64,000 bases of DNA from Erigeron canadensis (Eukaryota > Streptophyta > Magnoliopsida > Asterales > Asteraceae). Below, piece by piece: positions 11,309 to 23,783 of this stretch. A program made the translations under genes and the position numbers. Each line of letters begins with the position of its first letter. Within the stretch, counting starts at the first letter, position 1. The stretch is taken from the NCBI RefSeq assembly GCF_010389155.1, contig NC_057768.1:5206501-5270500 (forward strand), read 5' to 3'. The notes beneath the pieces are model-generated. The model was not told the origin of the DNA, ran no database searches, and saw only the letters and a program-made list of their open reading frames with translations.

Positions 11309-14300
11309 TCATGTGGTTGTCTGTAACAGGCCGTTGTGCCTGAGCAGTGGTTCTGGAGAAGGCTCACGACCTCGAAATTCAATAAAAACCTGCATTTTAA
11401 TAAGCTGACATGGAATTAAATCTTCATTTATTCTCTATATCACATACAAAGGATTATGGGACCTAGAGAAGTGAAGGATTATACAGCCAATATGAAACAT
11501 CTAACCTCTAATGGATCTTTTCCGCCTCCAAGAGCAAGTACAGTTTCTCGGAACCTGTATCCCGTGTCTCTCAATGCCTGTCAAGAAATGATGTAATATC
11601 AATACATAATGAACTTTTAACTTTTCAATACATAGTGAATTACTCACGGACAGTAAGAAATAACTGTTGCAAATACAAACAAACAAATGCATACCTTATC
11701 ATCATTTAATCCAGCATCCTCAAACGCTGAGAAAGCATCTGCAGATAACACTTCTGCCCACTGTAAAGCAGAAATCCACAATCACAGCCAATTGGCAGAC
11801 AATAAACACTAACAAAACAAACAAAGAAAAACGGAGTAATAAGAAGGAATACCTTGTAACTGTAATATCCAGCAGCATATCCACCTATTATCCGCCATCA
11901 CGGCAGAGAAAGAATGATAAATATGAAGAGCTATGATGCATATATCAAAAACGATAGAGAAATGACCATGAAGAACCAACCTGCAAATATATGGCTAAAA
12001 CCACAAAGGAACCTGTCCTCTGGAAGTGGTGGAATCAACTGAGTTTTTTTACCGACCCTTTGGTCAACATCATAGATAGATTCAGGTCCACTGGGCACAT
12101 AAGTACTATGTAGCTCCAAGTCAAGGCTTGCAAACTTGAGCTACAAAACAATATATAAAATTTATGTAAAAGCCACCCAATGCATCTTCGCATGTCATAA
12201 ATGCTATACTGACCTGGCGAAGACTCATAGTACCAGCACGAAAAGTCCTGGCAGCAAGAAGCTTCTGATATATGTCTTCAGGAAGACATTCTCCAGTTTC
12301 ATAGTGTTTCGCAATACTCATAAGGGTATCCCTGTAACGACCATTAAAGGACTTAATTTAAGTGTCATGAATTGGTATGAGTTAAAGCATCAAAGTTCAG
12401 ATAAAAGATTAGTTGAGGTGATTTGTTAAGTACTCAAAGTTTCAACAGGAAATACCTATGGTAGCACCAATTTTCCATGAATTGTGAAGGTAATTCAACA
12501 GCATCCCACTCTATGCCTCGTATACCAGCAACAAGTCCCTCGTCTTGTTTTGTTAGCATATGTTGAAGTGCATGACCAAACTCGTGGAATACAGTCTCCA
12601 CCTGGAGGGACCAAATATTACCAAAAAGAAGAACGTATATGTTTCACTATATAAAAAAACTGTTTTATAAATATAGCTACATTCATACCTCACGAAAAGT
12701 CATCAAGCTTGGCTTGTTTCCAACAGGTGGCATTTGATTGCATACCATATGGGCAACAGGTAGCCTAACAGGGGTCTTGTCATCAGAAAATACACGAGTT
12801 CGTGAAAAAACTTCACCCATCCATGCACCCCCTCGTTTTTCAGATGGACGGGAATATGGATCAAAATAAAAATATGAAATAGGTTCGCCTGATGAATCCT
12901 TGATGCAGTAAAATTTCACATCACTGTTCCAGACCTACATGATAGCAGAATCTGAGAAGCAAGTCATCTAGGAGAAATAAAAGAAATTAGTTATCTTACA
13001 GGTGCTAAACCATCAGCTGGTACAACATCAATGTCAAATAGCATCTTCACAAGGTTGAAAAGGCCATCCATAACTTTAGGCAACGAAAAGTAAGGTCGTA
13101 ACTCTTCCTGTATGATGCACACAAAAAGCAGTTGAGATTTTGTCAACTTCTTGTACTATAGTGACAAATTAACACATTCACAAAAGGTTATATTCATTCA
13201 AACAAACACAGAACTGAGCATAAGTCCTTTGGATGAGCTCTTTTAGAAAGATGCAACAATCTCTTATTGCATCATAATAAATAGGAACCAATTATTGAAA
13301 CTTATATTAGTTCATATGAGGGATATAAGAAAGAGAGAGAGAACCTCATTTATCTCATATTTTGATTCCCGTAGCCTCTCACTCCAAAAGGTAATATCCC
13401 AGTGTGCCAGCTCATCACCTTCAGGAGCCCCTTGACTTCTAGCAAATTGCTTTAGCTCTTCCATATCTATGATATGCATGATCACAAAAGGGCTCACAGA
13501 TCTTTTTTGAGACTAAAAAGATATTTATTTTTAAAAGAACTTGAATAACCAATGAAAGTCAATTCACGAATTTGGAAAAAATTAAAATGCTAACTGTATA
13601 GAATATTCTTATAAAATGCATTAACTGATGTCATATATTGGAAAAATACCTTGAACTGCAGCATTCCAAGATGCACTCCTCAGCTTTTCAAGAAGCTCTT
13701 GTGCTTTACCAACTGTAGCCATCTTGGTAGCCATGCTTAACTGATGATTAAATTTCTCATAAAGTATTAATAAAAATAAAACCTATCAAAGTACAAAGCT
13801 TGTATCAATAGAAACTAAAATGTTGAAGAGCAAAAAACTTAAACCTCTGCATAGTTATTATAACCAAGAAGCTTAGCTTTTGCCAGCCTAAGCTTTAGAA
13901 TTTCGTCAATTATTGGGGTATTATCTAGCTCTCCGCTTGAAGCACGAGTTATGAAAGCTCGGTAAATTTCCTCCCTCAAAGCCCGATTTTTAGCATGTTG
14001 CATAACAGACATAAAGCTTGGCCCATCCAATGTAATCATCCATGGCCCATTTTCTGCAGTGGCATCTTCATAACCCTGGATATGCATAAATAATTAATTT
14101 CTACTCATTAAGTAACAAGTGAACACAAGTAATTAGTTTTCTCCAGGAACCTTAGATGAGGCTATTTGTGCAGCCAATCCAAGAGCGGTAGCCGGCAAAC
14201 CTTCAATTTCCTTCTTATCGGTTATCAACTTTTCGAACTTCTTAGTGGCATCCAAAACATTTTCCCCAAATCTTTTAGAAAGTTTTGCCAACTCCTGGAA

Positions 14301-16550
14301 TCAAGTCAAAAATCATAATGAATGCTAAACATTAGATATATTAACTATGTTAAAACATTCAATTCATTTTTGTAATCAAACTAGATACAGGGTCATGATT
14401 TTAATCAAGAATGACGTACTTGCAAGTTGCTACAACTAATCTGAATATAGTTGTATGAATGAAGACCAAGCAACAATCATAATCATTCGTTATATCTACA
14501 ATGTGAAAACAATGATGGTTATCCTAATTAACATCACATTTACTTTTCCGTCTTATGGATGTTTGGTGTACAAATACCATTATATTTACACGTCATAGTC
14601 ACCACAGTTATATTGGTCTACTGGATAATGTTTTAAAGAGGTGATTCAGGTGAACATGGTAAACTACATAGAGGTGAAAAATAAAAGAAGCTAAATGTAT
14701 GAACTGATTGACATTAAAATTAAACCAGCAAAGTAAATTCGATTCTGATTACCCCAAATAGCATACCTGTTGAATTTTATTGAACTCTTCTCTTTCATTA
14801 TCTTCAAGTGAGATACCACTAAGAACAGCATCCTTTATTGATGCTGCACGTGTAAACGAGTTGCAGAGATATGTCAAAGTATGCTCAGATACTTATGGGA
14901 TAAATAGATGATACAAAATATTTCATAAAATCGAGAGGCATTGAATCATCTTTACACCAAACATTACCAGAATGCAAACACAACAGAAACGGTTTTGCTA
15001 ATATTCTGGAAACTCCTTAAAAAATGCCCAAATTTCCTAGATCAGATAGGCAACCTATTGGGATTTGAAATTAAGATTGATGCCCCTGCCCCACTCTGCC
15101 ACTTATATGTCTTTGATGTTCTATACTAGTCAAGATGCAGAGTAAGACTACATTACTGCAAGCACTTCAATATATCAAACAGGATATACCCTTCTAGGAG
15201 ATATCTACGAACTTTCTGTGTCTTTTTAACAACTAGGAGATATCCACAAACATTTCATTTCTTTTTAACAACATAAGAGTCTATAAGCGCGACTTATCAT
15301 TACAGAATTCTCAAAGTCATTACACATTCACCAAATGCAAAACAGAAAGGAAATGTAGATGAATATCAAAATGATATCGTGCAAAACTTTTCCATGTCAA
15401 GATCAGATAGCATAAGTACAACATACATAATGATAAGATTCAGGAAAAAAAATCTATCAGTTGTCAAAACCACAAAACCTTAGCAACAAGTATAAGAAAC
15501 AAACAAGTAATCTTTATAGAACTCCAGAATGTCAAGATATATACTTACATTCAACTATACGCTTACGAGCATCACTTAGTGTTGCAAAGTCTGGTGATTC
15601 CTTTATAGCCTTGAAAGCATTATAAATCGGTTTACTTTGATCCACCTTCAACCCAAATGTGATTCTCTCAGGCTGCAAACAAATTTGAGTAACAAACGAA
15701 CATCATATATACTGTCACAGATTAACGAACGAATATAATTATATATGTGTGTATATGTATATATGAAAAAATACCTGAACATCTGCGATGGCAGAACGAA
15801 GCTCGGGATTATCCTTAACAGCTTTGAGATGATTAACAGCTCCCCAAACAACACTCAACCTATCAACTATCCTCTCTAACGGCTCAACTAATTTCGTCCA
15901 CGACGGCTCAACCGTCTTCTCTAGTTCCCCCAATTCATCCTCCTACGAATACACTTATTTCATTATATACTATGGGGAAGGGAATATGAGGCTGTTAGGC
16001 ATCTAAGTTGGATGAAAAACTTCTCACATGCCTTTTTTTTAAACCATAAAAATCATGTGTGCCAAACATTTATTCAAAATATTAAAAAATTAGTATGCGA
16101 GGGATTTTTCACCCAAGTTGGGTGCATAATAGCCCCTTTTCTCATATACATATAAACAATCATTCCTTAATATTATAAATAGTTCAAGTCATTTTATATA
16201 TATATACATATACATATATGTGTGTGTGTGTATATATATATATATATGCTTACTAGTTGGTTGAGTAAGGAACGCAAGCCAGGGCGGACATGAGAAGCAT
16301 CAATAACATCAAAGGGAGGGAAATCAAAGTCATGTAATAAAGGATTGTTTTGGATTGTGTTTGAGTCGTCGGGAGAAAAGGCGGAGATACGGCGGAGGAA
16401 GAGTTTAGTGCGACGCGGAGGAGATGGACGGAGGTGGCGGAAATGGACGGATGGCCGGAAAGAAGATAGAATAAGTTTAGAGGGAGTTGAAGAGAGTAAG
16501 GGATGATGAATTAGAGATGTGCGTGTGGCCATGGATGATGTGGCCATCAT
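11309..16550 (-). CDS. OOP: M3 family oligopeptidase, organelle-targeted (OOP/TOP1-like)
   Basis: Zinc metallopeptidase that degrades short peptides, including cleaved targeting peptides, in mitochondria and chloroplasts. Seventeen exons were read on the minus strand: 16550-16254, 15942-15775, 15672-15549, 14843-14767, 14294-14151, 14075-13845, 13740-13650, 13466-13345, 13107-13000, 12934-12689, 12601-12456, 12331-12214, 12140-11981, 11884-11853, 11760-11695, 11577-11506, 11389-11309. All junctions are GT-AG and phases agree, giving 760 aa. HEFGH (542-546) gives two His ligands and the catalytic Glu; Glu 572 in VELPSQ is the expected third ligand. The N-terminus is basic and Ser-rich ([11 protein letters not shown]), like a transit peptide, which favours TOP1/OOP over cytosolic TOP2. 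The start is set at [10 protein letters not shown]; an upstream in-frame ATG at 16583 would add 11 residues. Intron 1 has a TA/TG microsatellite. The gene appears intact. Confidence 0.92.
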
Positions 16551-16726
16551 CTTCACTTTAAATTTGAATGAATGTACTTGCAAAATAAATACTCGTACTG
16601 TATTTATGTGTTTTCTCTTTGTGTTGTTTTGGGTGATTGCGGCACGTAAATAAAATGATCGTTGTCACGGTGACGACTATATCAGTCTAAAAAATCATCA
16701 AAAACGTTTTGTATCGACTATCAAGT

Positions 16727-17242
16727 TACATAAGCTGTAAACGAACCGAGTCAATCTCGATCTTAGCAGTGTTCGTGCTTGATCTCGTTTGAGCTTTGGT
16801 ATTAAATCTCGACCTCGGCTTGTGATGTATTAAGAAAGTTCCAGCTCGACTCGAGATCGGCCTCGGCTCGTGTGTCAAAAAAAAAGATAAACGAAATCGA
16901 GTTTGGCTCAAGCTCAGTAAGTGATCAAAATTAAACTCGATAATTAGAAGCTCGTAAAAAAGGATCGTTTAGACTCGGTTCGTTAAGTATTTGAAACGCC
17001 CGAATAATATAATATGTAAGTATATATATAATTATATTATTATATTACTTATGAAAACTCGTTTATGCTTGCGAGCTTAATAGAATTGTGTATTCGAGAT
17101 TCGAGCTCAGACTCGATTAGTAAACAAGTCAATAGTTAAGTTTGAATTCAACTCGAGCTCGTTTAGGTTCCGCTCGAAACGACCTTTTTACGAATCAAAT
17201 TCGAATAGCTCGCGAGCAGGCTTGACTCATTTACACTCCTAA
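16727..17242. mobile_element. hAT-type non-autonomous relic rich in CTCGAGCTC
   Basis: The left end TAAGCTGTAAACGAACCGAG and the right end read in reverse (TAGGAGTGTAAATGAGTCAAG) form an imperfect inverted repeat of a type common in plant hAT elements. The interior is full of GCTCGAG and CTCGGCT words. No matching 8-bp duplication was found, so the ends are approximate or the element is old. Confidence 0.5.
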
Positions 17243-17954
17243 TTAGGTATCTAATTTTACATTTTAATGTGTTCTACGTAATTACATATTTATCTTCATA
17301 CGTTGATTTCATTCTGATGGGAAATAAACACCACAACGGTAAACACAAATACGAAAATAACCCCTTTGTTTGACAACCTTTCCCAACCCGTGTGAACCTA
17401 AGATGAAACTAACAAATAAAGTACACTAAATGCAATCAAATTAGCCCTTAATGGAAACGAGATCAGCAAACAATAGCACACATAAGCACAATAACTTTTA
17501 GCGTGGAAAACCTCTCAAAGTGAGAGTAAAAACCACAGGACCCTTAGGCCGCTTAAAATCCACTATCACCAATAATAGAGCAATACAATCAGACATTCCC
17601 TGGATACACTAGAGGCATACAACAATCATCATACACTTGGAATAAAGCATCAAGATGTATGGAAATAAAACAAAGACGAAAGAAAAACAATATCACCAGT
17701 TTTTTTGCTCTCCATTCCAGTCACTATAATTCGAACTTCAAACATCTTAGGATGAATTCAACGGTCCAAAATGTTGGCCCAAATGTTGTGAAGCTGCTGT
17801 CTAAAAATGGGTACCATCCAACGGTTCAATCTATCGAGATCTTCAGTTTTCTAGGTTGCTATAGGGAACAACGGGAATGAAGGGTTTCTCTTTTTTAATC
17901 TCTCTTTCACTGTCTATTATTGATCTAATGAAGAAGCGGCTGCACCAAAACTTT
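17243..17954. other. Non-coding, possibly retroelement-derived
   Basis: Around 17500-17540, GTGGAAAACCTCTCA and TGAGAGTAAAAACCAC lie close together, a pattern I associate with LTR-adjacent sequence in plant copia elements. No LTR ends were found. A 73-codon frame at 17659-17880 has no recognisable family. Confidence 0.35.
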
Positions 17955-18985
17955 TTGTAATGTACTTTTCCTTGTGTACATGGGGGGCCATTAAAACTTT
18001 TTTATTGATGTGTATTACCAACAAACTCTTAAAATTTGTACATGGTTAACCCAAATCTTTAAAACTGCTTTTTTCTCATACCCAAATCTTCAAAAATTGT
18101 TTCTCTCTCTAAAAAGAAAACCCAGAGATAATAAAAAAAAATACCCAGAAAGTTCAAACATCTCGTTGAAAAACTTAAAATCAACATTTTCTCTCTCGTT
18201 TCTTCGAACTGAAACTTGAAATTTGTAGCAAAACACTCGAAATCAAATCCACACAAACCCTAACCAACAGAAATACGAAGTATAGTTCGACGGAAAAACT
18301 TTGCTTCCGCCGGAAAATGTAATGTCACCAAAAGTTAACATTTCAGACTCTGAACCCTCTTTTTGTAACTTTTCACATGCATAAAGCTGCAAGAATCATG
18401 AATAACAAGTAAATAATATAATAACACGAGTAAGAAAAATTAAGTACACGCTCCAAATCTAAAGTTATGTGTTTAATAGATGCCTATGGGGAAGATTTTT
18501 TAATCTTAATAACATCCAGTTGCCCATTGACAAGTTCTTAGACCTCTGGAATCGACAATATAAAAATTCTAATGTAAGTTCTTTAATATATATTTGAGTG
18601 AAACACACCTTAAGAACCAAAAAACTCTGAAAGATTGCAAAGAAAATGATAAGTTTGTTTCCATCATAAATTTGCAACTATAAAAACTTGGAATTAAACT
18701 ATTAGTACAAAACTGTTGAATCAAACGCTTTCTACTAAAACATGTATATAATTGTTGGAATTTTTTTAGAAAATCTTTTGTTTTTTTCTCTTGTTTTTAA
18801 AATTTTTTTTTTTTTGGGTTTTCATTTCAAAGAGAGAAACAGTTTTGAAGATTTAAGTATGAGAGAGAAACAGTTTTGAAAATTTGGGTCAACCATATAT
18901 AAAGTTTAAGAGTTTGTTGGTAATATACATCAATAAAAAAAGTTTAATGAGCAACTATATACAAAAAGAAAAATACAATAATCAA
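17955..18985. mobile_element. Element with long (about 150 bp) terminal inverted repeats
   Basis: Sequence at about 17957-18125 reappears inverted at about 18810-18983, sharing TATTACCAACAAACTCTTAAA on one strand. The interior has no transposase. Long inverted repeats suggest a MULE-type MITE or a foldback element. No 9-bp duplication was found by eye. Confidence 0.55.
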
Positions 18986-19871
18986 GTGATTAAACCCAAA
19001 CTTCTTAAGCACAAAACTCTTTCATCCAAAGTCTAACAAATACCATCAACTCTAGGTTTGGGCTTATCAAGTGGGTTTTATCTCATGGGCTAAGGAAATC
19101 ATGGGCTAAGGAAAACCAACATAAACCCAACACATTCATGCACTCTGATTTTTCACCTCTTGTCATATATAATGTGCTTATGAGGCCATGTCGCTTCAAG
19201 GTCGCCTTTACCTTCAACTAACTTATAGGATTTCGAATAGTTGTTTGGGTAAGAAACCTTTCTAAGTTTTTAATCATCCAATTAAAATCAATGTTAAAAT
19301 TTTAAATATAATATATAACCTTTAATTATAATACAAAGGTTGACAATCTCCCAAACCCACTAGTTAGGTTGAGAGATCTGAGTTGGTACATTCTAAAAAA
19401 GCAAAATTAAAATTTTAAACAGGAGAGTTTAATTTGGATAAAGAATATGTGAAGTTGGGATCCAACTTTGGGATCAACTTTAGAGAGGTAAGTTGAACAA
19501 GAGTTTCAAACTTGATTTTTAATTTTGAATTTGACTTTAATCTAATGATAAAAGTTACTCAAACTTTACATGTAAATTTGAATAATTTTAGAAGATCTCT
19601 TACCGTTTAGTTTAGCCTGAACTTCGCGTCTAATATCCTCTCATTATTTTTGTCATGAAAGCCAACATAATAAATGAATATAAATGAATGAATAAACATC
19701 TTTACAGAGAAATAATAAATATCTGAAGAACTCGCATAGAAATGTTTAGTTCTTTTAGAATTTATAAATAAATCTTGTACTTAACCAATAATATGTTATG
19801 ATACATATAACAAAAGATTGTTATAGGGCAAATGATCCAAAGTACAGAGGTGTTCGGTGCAAAAAGGCTGC

Positions 19872-19958
<87 letters not shown>

Positions 19959-20619
19959 GGAATTGTGATTGAAGCGTATATGCATATGTATGTAGGGGCG
20001 CGCATATGATGTTGGTTACAAGACACATTCAAGAGTCAAGACATATATTATAAAAGATACAGATGGAGATCTATGTTTATATACATATAATATATACATA
20101 CATAAAATATATACTATAAATACTGGGTTTTATTACACATAAGGGGCAGTCAAAGTGCCGCATGGAACAAATTGACTATTTTTAAATTGGTGACCGATTA
20201 TTAGTAGTTTATCTGGTTACATACATTATATGGACACAAATTCATATTTAGTTGCATTGGACAGATGGATTTTGAGATCATTACATTATATAGACATTAC
20301 GAGCTAGGGTGAAAACCGGTGGCTTGACCTCTAGTCTCGGGGATTTTTTCCTAGGACTTTACCTGGTTTTTTTCATCCATTTTAGCTCTCTCGCAGTTAA
20401 AATCCGGATTTAGTTGGTGTTTAAGGGTGTATAGTGTATTCAGGTCAAGTTTGCTTTTGATTCTTGTTGTATTTTTTTTTTTTTTCTTGTAGTTGTATTT
20501 ACTCATATACTTTCTTGATTGTCTAGTGACTTGCTAGCAATCGTGTTATTAATTCAATTTTCTGTCTTAAAAAAAATAATAATTTACATCACTTTGTACT
20601 ATTCTATGTAACCAAATTA
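18986..20619. other. Non-coding, AT-rich, with a possible LINE tail
   Basis: No gene is seen. Around 20290-20570 a G/T-rich stretch (GGTGTTTAAGGGTGTATAG, then T-rich TTGTTGTATTTTTT) resembles 3' ends of plant LINEs, but no reverse transcriptase lies upstream. Confidence 0.4.
19872..19963. repeat. (ATT)n microsatellite
   Basis: About 90 bp of near-perfect ATT repeats ending in TTTA units. Confidence 0.95.
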
Positions 20620-21640
20620 TATCACAAAGTATGTCTAAAGTTTTAAGAATTCAATAATAAAAGTTTTATTACTTTTATACATATATGGATCGGAGTACCT
20701 TACTAGATGTCTCCTTTTTACTCTACTTAATTTCTCCTTTTTATGAAATCTAACATGTGCAAATAGCAAAATAGATTACTAGGCGGAGAGAAACACCTTG
20801 ACTAGAAGTACGAAATACATGTTATGGGGCCTAAAACATATACAAACCTTGATATGCGAAAGAAATATATTATTGTGGAGTAAATTATGTACGTTGCCTC
20901 GGGATTATTGCCTTTCTTACGAGCAGGGACGGTACTAGAGGGGGGTAAAGGGGGCAAATGCCCCTCCTCAAAAATTGAATTTTGTCATGTATTTTTAAAT
21001 TTTTAATGAATTTTAAAAATTTTTCTATAGGTTTTTAACATTTTGCCCCTCATTACATTTACTTTTCACGGAATTTTTAATTTTGCCCCCCTTGGAATTT
21101 TTTCCTGGTACCGCCTCTGCTTACGAGTTGAAGTTTTGGAGGTTGGAGCTCCAAACACTAAAAAAAGTTGTTAATTTAATTGGTAGAATAAATGAATCAG
21201 TTATCTGTCTCTTTTTTTCTTCATTTTATGTGTGGTAAAGTTGTATTGAGATATGATAGCCAGTATTGAAGTTTACATAGATCTAGGAGGTAAAGTAGGT
21301 ATGTAAATATGCGAATAATAGATAGTTATCAATGACTTCTTGCAAAGTTATCTGATTGTTATTGTTATCTAAGTGTACATTTAGACTTAGAGCGAAGGAA
21401 CAACTATATCTTCAAAAAGTTAAGATACTGAGTCATCTACAATAATGTACAAATTATAACATATCTTATAAGTTATAACTATATAAAATAGAAAAAACCA
21501 AAATGCTGCTAGAAGTATGGTAGAAGCATGTTTCCTCCTCACAAACTCCTTCTCGAAAATCATATGTTTGAATATAAGATCTCTCTACCCTGAAAATCAT
21601 GGTAGAAGCATGTTTGAATATAAACTCCAGCAACTTTAAA
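20620..21640. repeat. Segmental duplication, copy A
   Basis: About 1 kb that matches copy B (23035-23783 plus 26768-27060) over long blocks, for example GATATGATAGCCAGTATTGA and CAATAATGTACAAA. Copy A carries a hAT MITE that copy B lacks. Confidence 0.9.
20924..21119. mobile_element. hAT MITE, 196 bp
   Basis: It starts CAGGGACGGTACTAG and ends CTGGTACCGCCTCTG, an imperfect inverted repeat. It is flanked by a perfect 8-bp duplication CTTACGAG (20916-20923, 21120-21127). Copy B at about 23590 has a single CTTACGAG and no element, which is the empty site. Confidence 0.92.
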
Positions 21641-21707
21641 TCATGTGTTGAGAGATGAAGCTGTTGATGACGGCTAGCAAGTATCGCCACCGACATGTTG
21701 TTGTATC

Positions 21708-22426
21708 TGTTGGGTTATATATAACAAATTATCATATTAAATCACAAAGCACGCAGCGGAAGATAGATCTATGTAGTTAATTAATTAACCAAGAAAGAAA
21801 GCGTGTACCTTTAATTTGAAGAAGATAAAGTAAGAAACTTTATGAAAGGTTTAAAGTAAAACCTCTCTACGATTGCACACACGACACTAGAATGTATGCG
21901 TGCTAGCACTTGACCACGAACCGGCAACGATTGGCTTCTCTTTTTACCTTGCTTTGATCGAAATCACCAAGAACCCTAAGGGTTATGATTTTCGGCCCTT
22001 AGAACCGAAAGAGAGAGAGAGAGAGGGGGAGAGATTTAGGGTTTTAGAAAACCTTTAGAATTGTATGTGTGAAAAACAATTAACCTAGCCCTCTTTATAT
22101 AGGCTTTGAAAACTTGATGACCAAATTTAGGGTTTATGAAACCCTTTTCCTTCTCCTATGTGGTCGTCCCCTCTAGAGAATATTCTAGAGGGTTTGCTAA
22201 TTGTTTTCTTAATTACAATTATCTCCTCCGTTAAGTTCGTCAGTTAAGTACCGTTAACTATTAACATTTAAACGGACGACCGTTAGTTTTTCGTGATCTT
22301 TAATTAATTAATAAATTATATTAATTATATTAATTAATCATAGTTACATTCGTGTCGAGACGTGTGACCCCGTAGGCTTAAATCATCTCTGGACATACGT
22401 TCATTTTACGTAATCATATACTAACA
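21708..22426 (-). mobile_element. Solo LTR, 719 bp
   Basis: TGTTGGGTTATA...TACTAACA with a perfect 5-bp duplication GTATC on both sides (21703-21707, 22427-22431). A TATA box, CTATATAAAGAGG, reads on the minus strand, which sets the LTR's orientation. No internal domain is present. It lies between two copies of a ~60 bp sequence (GAAGCTGTTG.TGACGGCTAG). Confidence 0.88.
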
Positions 22427-23066
22427 GTATCTGAAGTAAACTCCAGCAACTTGAAATCATGTCTTAGAGAGATGAAGCTGTTGGTGACGGCTAGCAAGTA
22501 GCAGGGGCCGGTGGTGGGTGGTGCGTGTATATATATGTTGAAACCGATGGCGGTGATTGTGGTAGGTGCGATGGTGGGGCTGGACGATGATAATCAATTG
22601 ATATCTTCAATATTGATTATTAAATTTTTGATTTTGGTTTTGGATCTAATTTAATGGGTTTGATTATTTTAAGAGCTTCATATATTTCTTCAATCTTTGT
22701 CTCTCTGGTCGATCATGTGGTCAAGATTGTAAACAGTTGAATTTTGATTTGTATCTAAAATTAAAGTGGGTGATTTGGATCTGGAATTGTTTTTGAACTA
22801 GATATTGTATTTGAAGTTCAATCCATATGATCAGATAATATTTTGATTTAGATATGATATACTTTTATTATATACTCATTCACTAACCAGTTGGTATATC
22901 TAAACATAAAAATAGAGTATTTACCGGCTAATAAATGAACCAGTCACAAATTAATGTTATAGACACTTTTACCAATTTACCTCCATACAATATCCAAAAC
23001 TTATAGTTGGTTCCTACAATAAACACTTATCCCAACCATATTATATCAAAAAGTATGTCTAAAGTT

Positions 23067-23301
23067 CAAAAGGTGTAGCTTGGAGGGAACACCCCCAGAA
23101 CCGCATTGGTCCCGACACGAACAGGTCGCACAACCCGTGTCCCTGTGAAACCCCTCCACCAAATACCCCACAGCGGAATAAATCCTCATGTGTGCAAGCC
23201 GAGATTGAACTTGCGACCCTTTATATTCAATAGGACATCACATGGCGGGACCCGATTTTGCAGGGGGCTGCTGGCCATTGAGCTATCAACCCAGTGGTTA
23301 C
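23067..23301 (-). mobile_element. SINE with tRNA-like head, 235 bp
   Basis: It is flanked by a perfect 10-bp duplication GTCTAAAGTT (23057-23066, 23302-23311). Copy A at about 20636 has that sequence once and no insert. On the minus strand it starts GTAACCACTGGGTTGATAGC with an A-box-like TAGCTCAATGG and a B-box-like AGTTCAATCTC. The tail is short (CTACACCTTTTG). Confidence 0.85.
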
Positions 23302-23783
23302 GTCTAAAGTTTAAACAATTCAATAATAAAAGTTTTATTACTTTTATACATATATGGAGTACCTTACTAGATGTCTCTCTTTTACTCCACTTAATTTCTC
23401 CTTTTTATGAAATCTAAGATATGCAAATAGCAAAATAGATTACTAGGTGGAGAAAAACTCAAAAACACCTTCACTAGAAGAGCGAAAAACATGTTATGAG
23501 GCCTAGAACATATACAAACTTTGATATGCGAAAGAGATATATTATTGTGGAGTAAATTATGTACGTTGCTTTGAGATCATTGCCTTTCTTACGAGTTGAA
23601 GTTTTGGAGGTTGGAGCTCCAAACACTCAAAAAAGTTATTAATTTAATTGGTAAAATAAATGAATTGGTTATCTACCTCTTTTTTTCTCCATTTTATGTG
23701 TGGTAAAATTGTATTGAGATATGATAGCCAGTATTGAAGTTTACATAGATCTAGGAGGTAGAGTGTGTATATAAATATGCGAA

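Noticed and set aside
14941..15129. 62-codon plus-strand frame
   Set aside because: It lies in an intron of the OOP-like gene and has no motif or start context.
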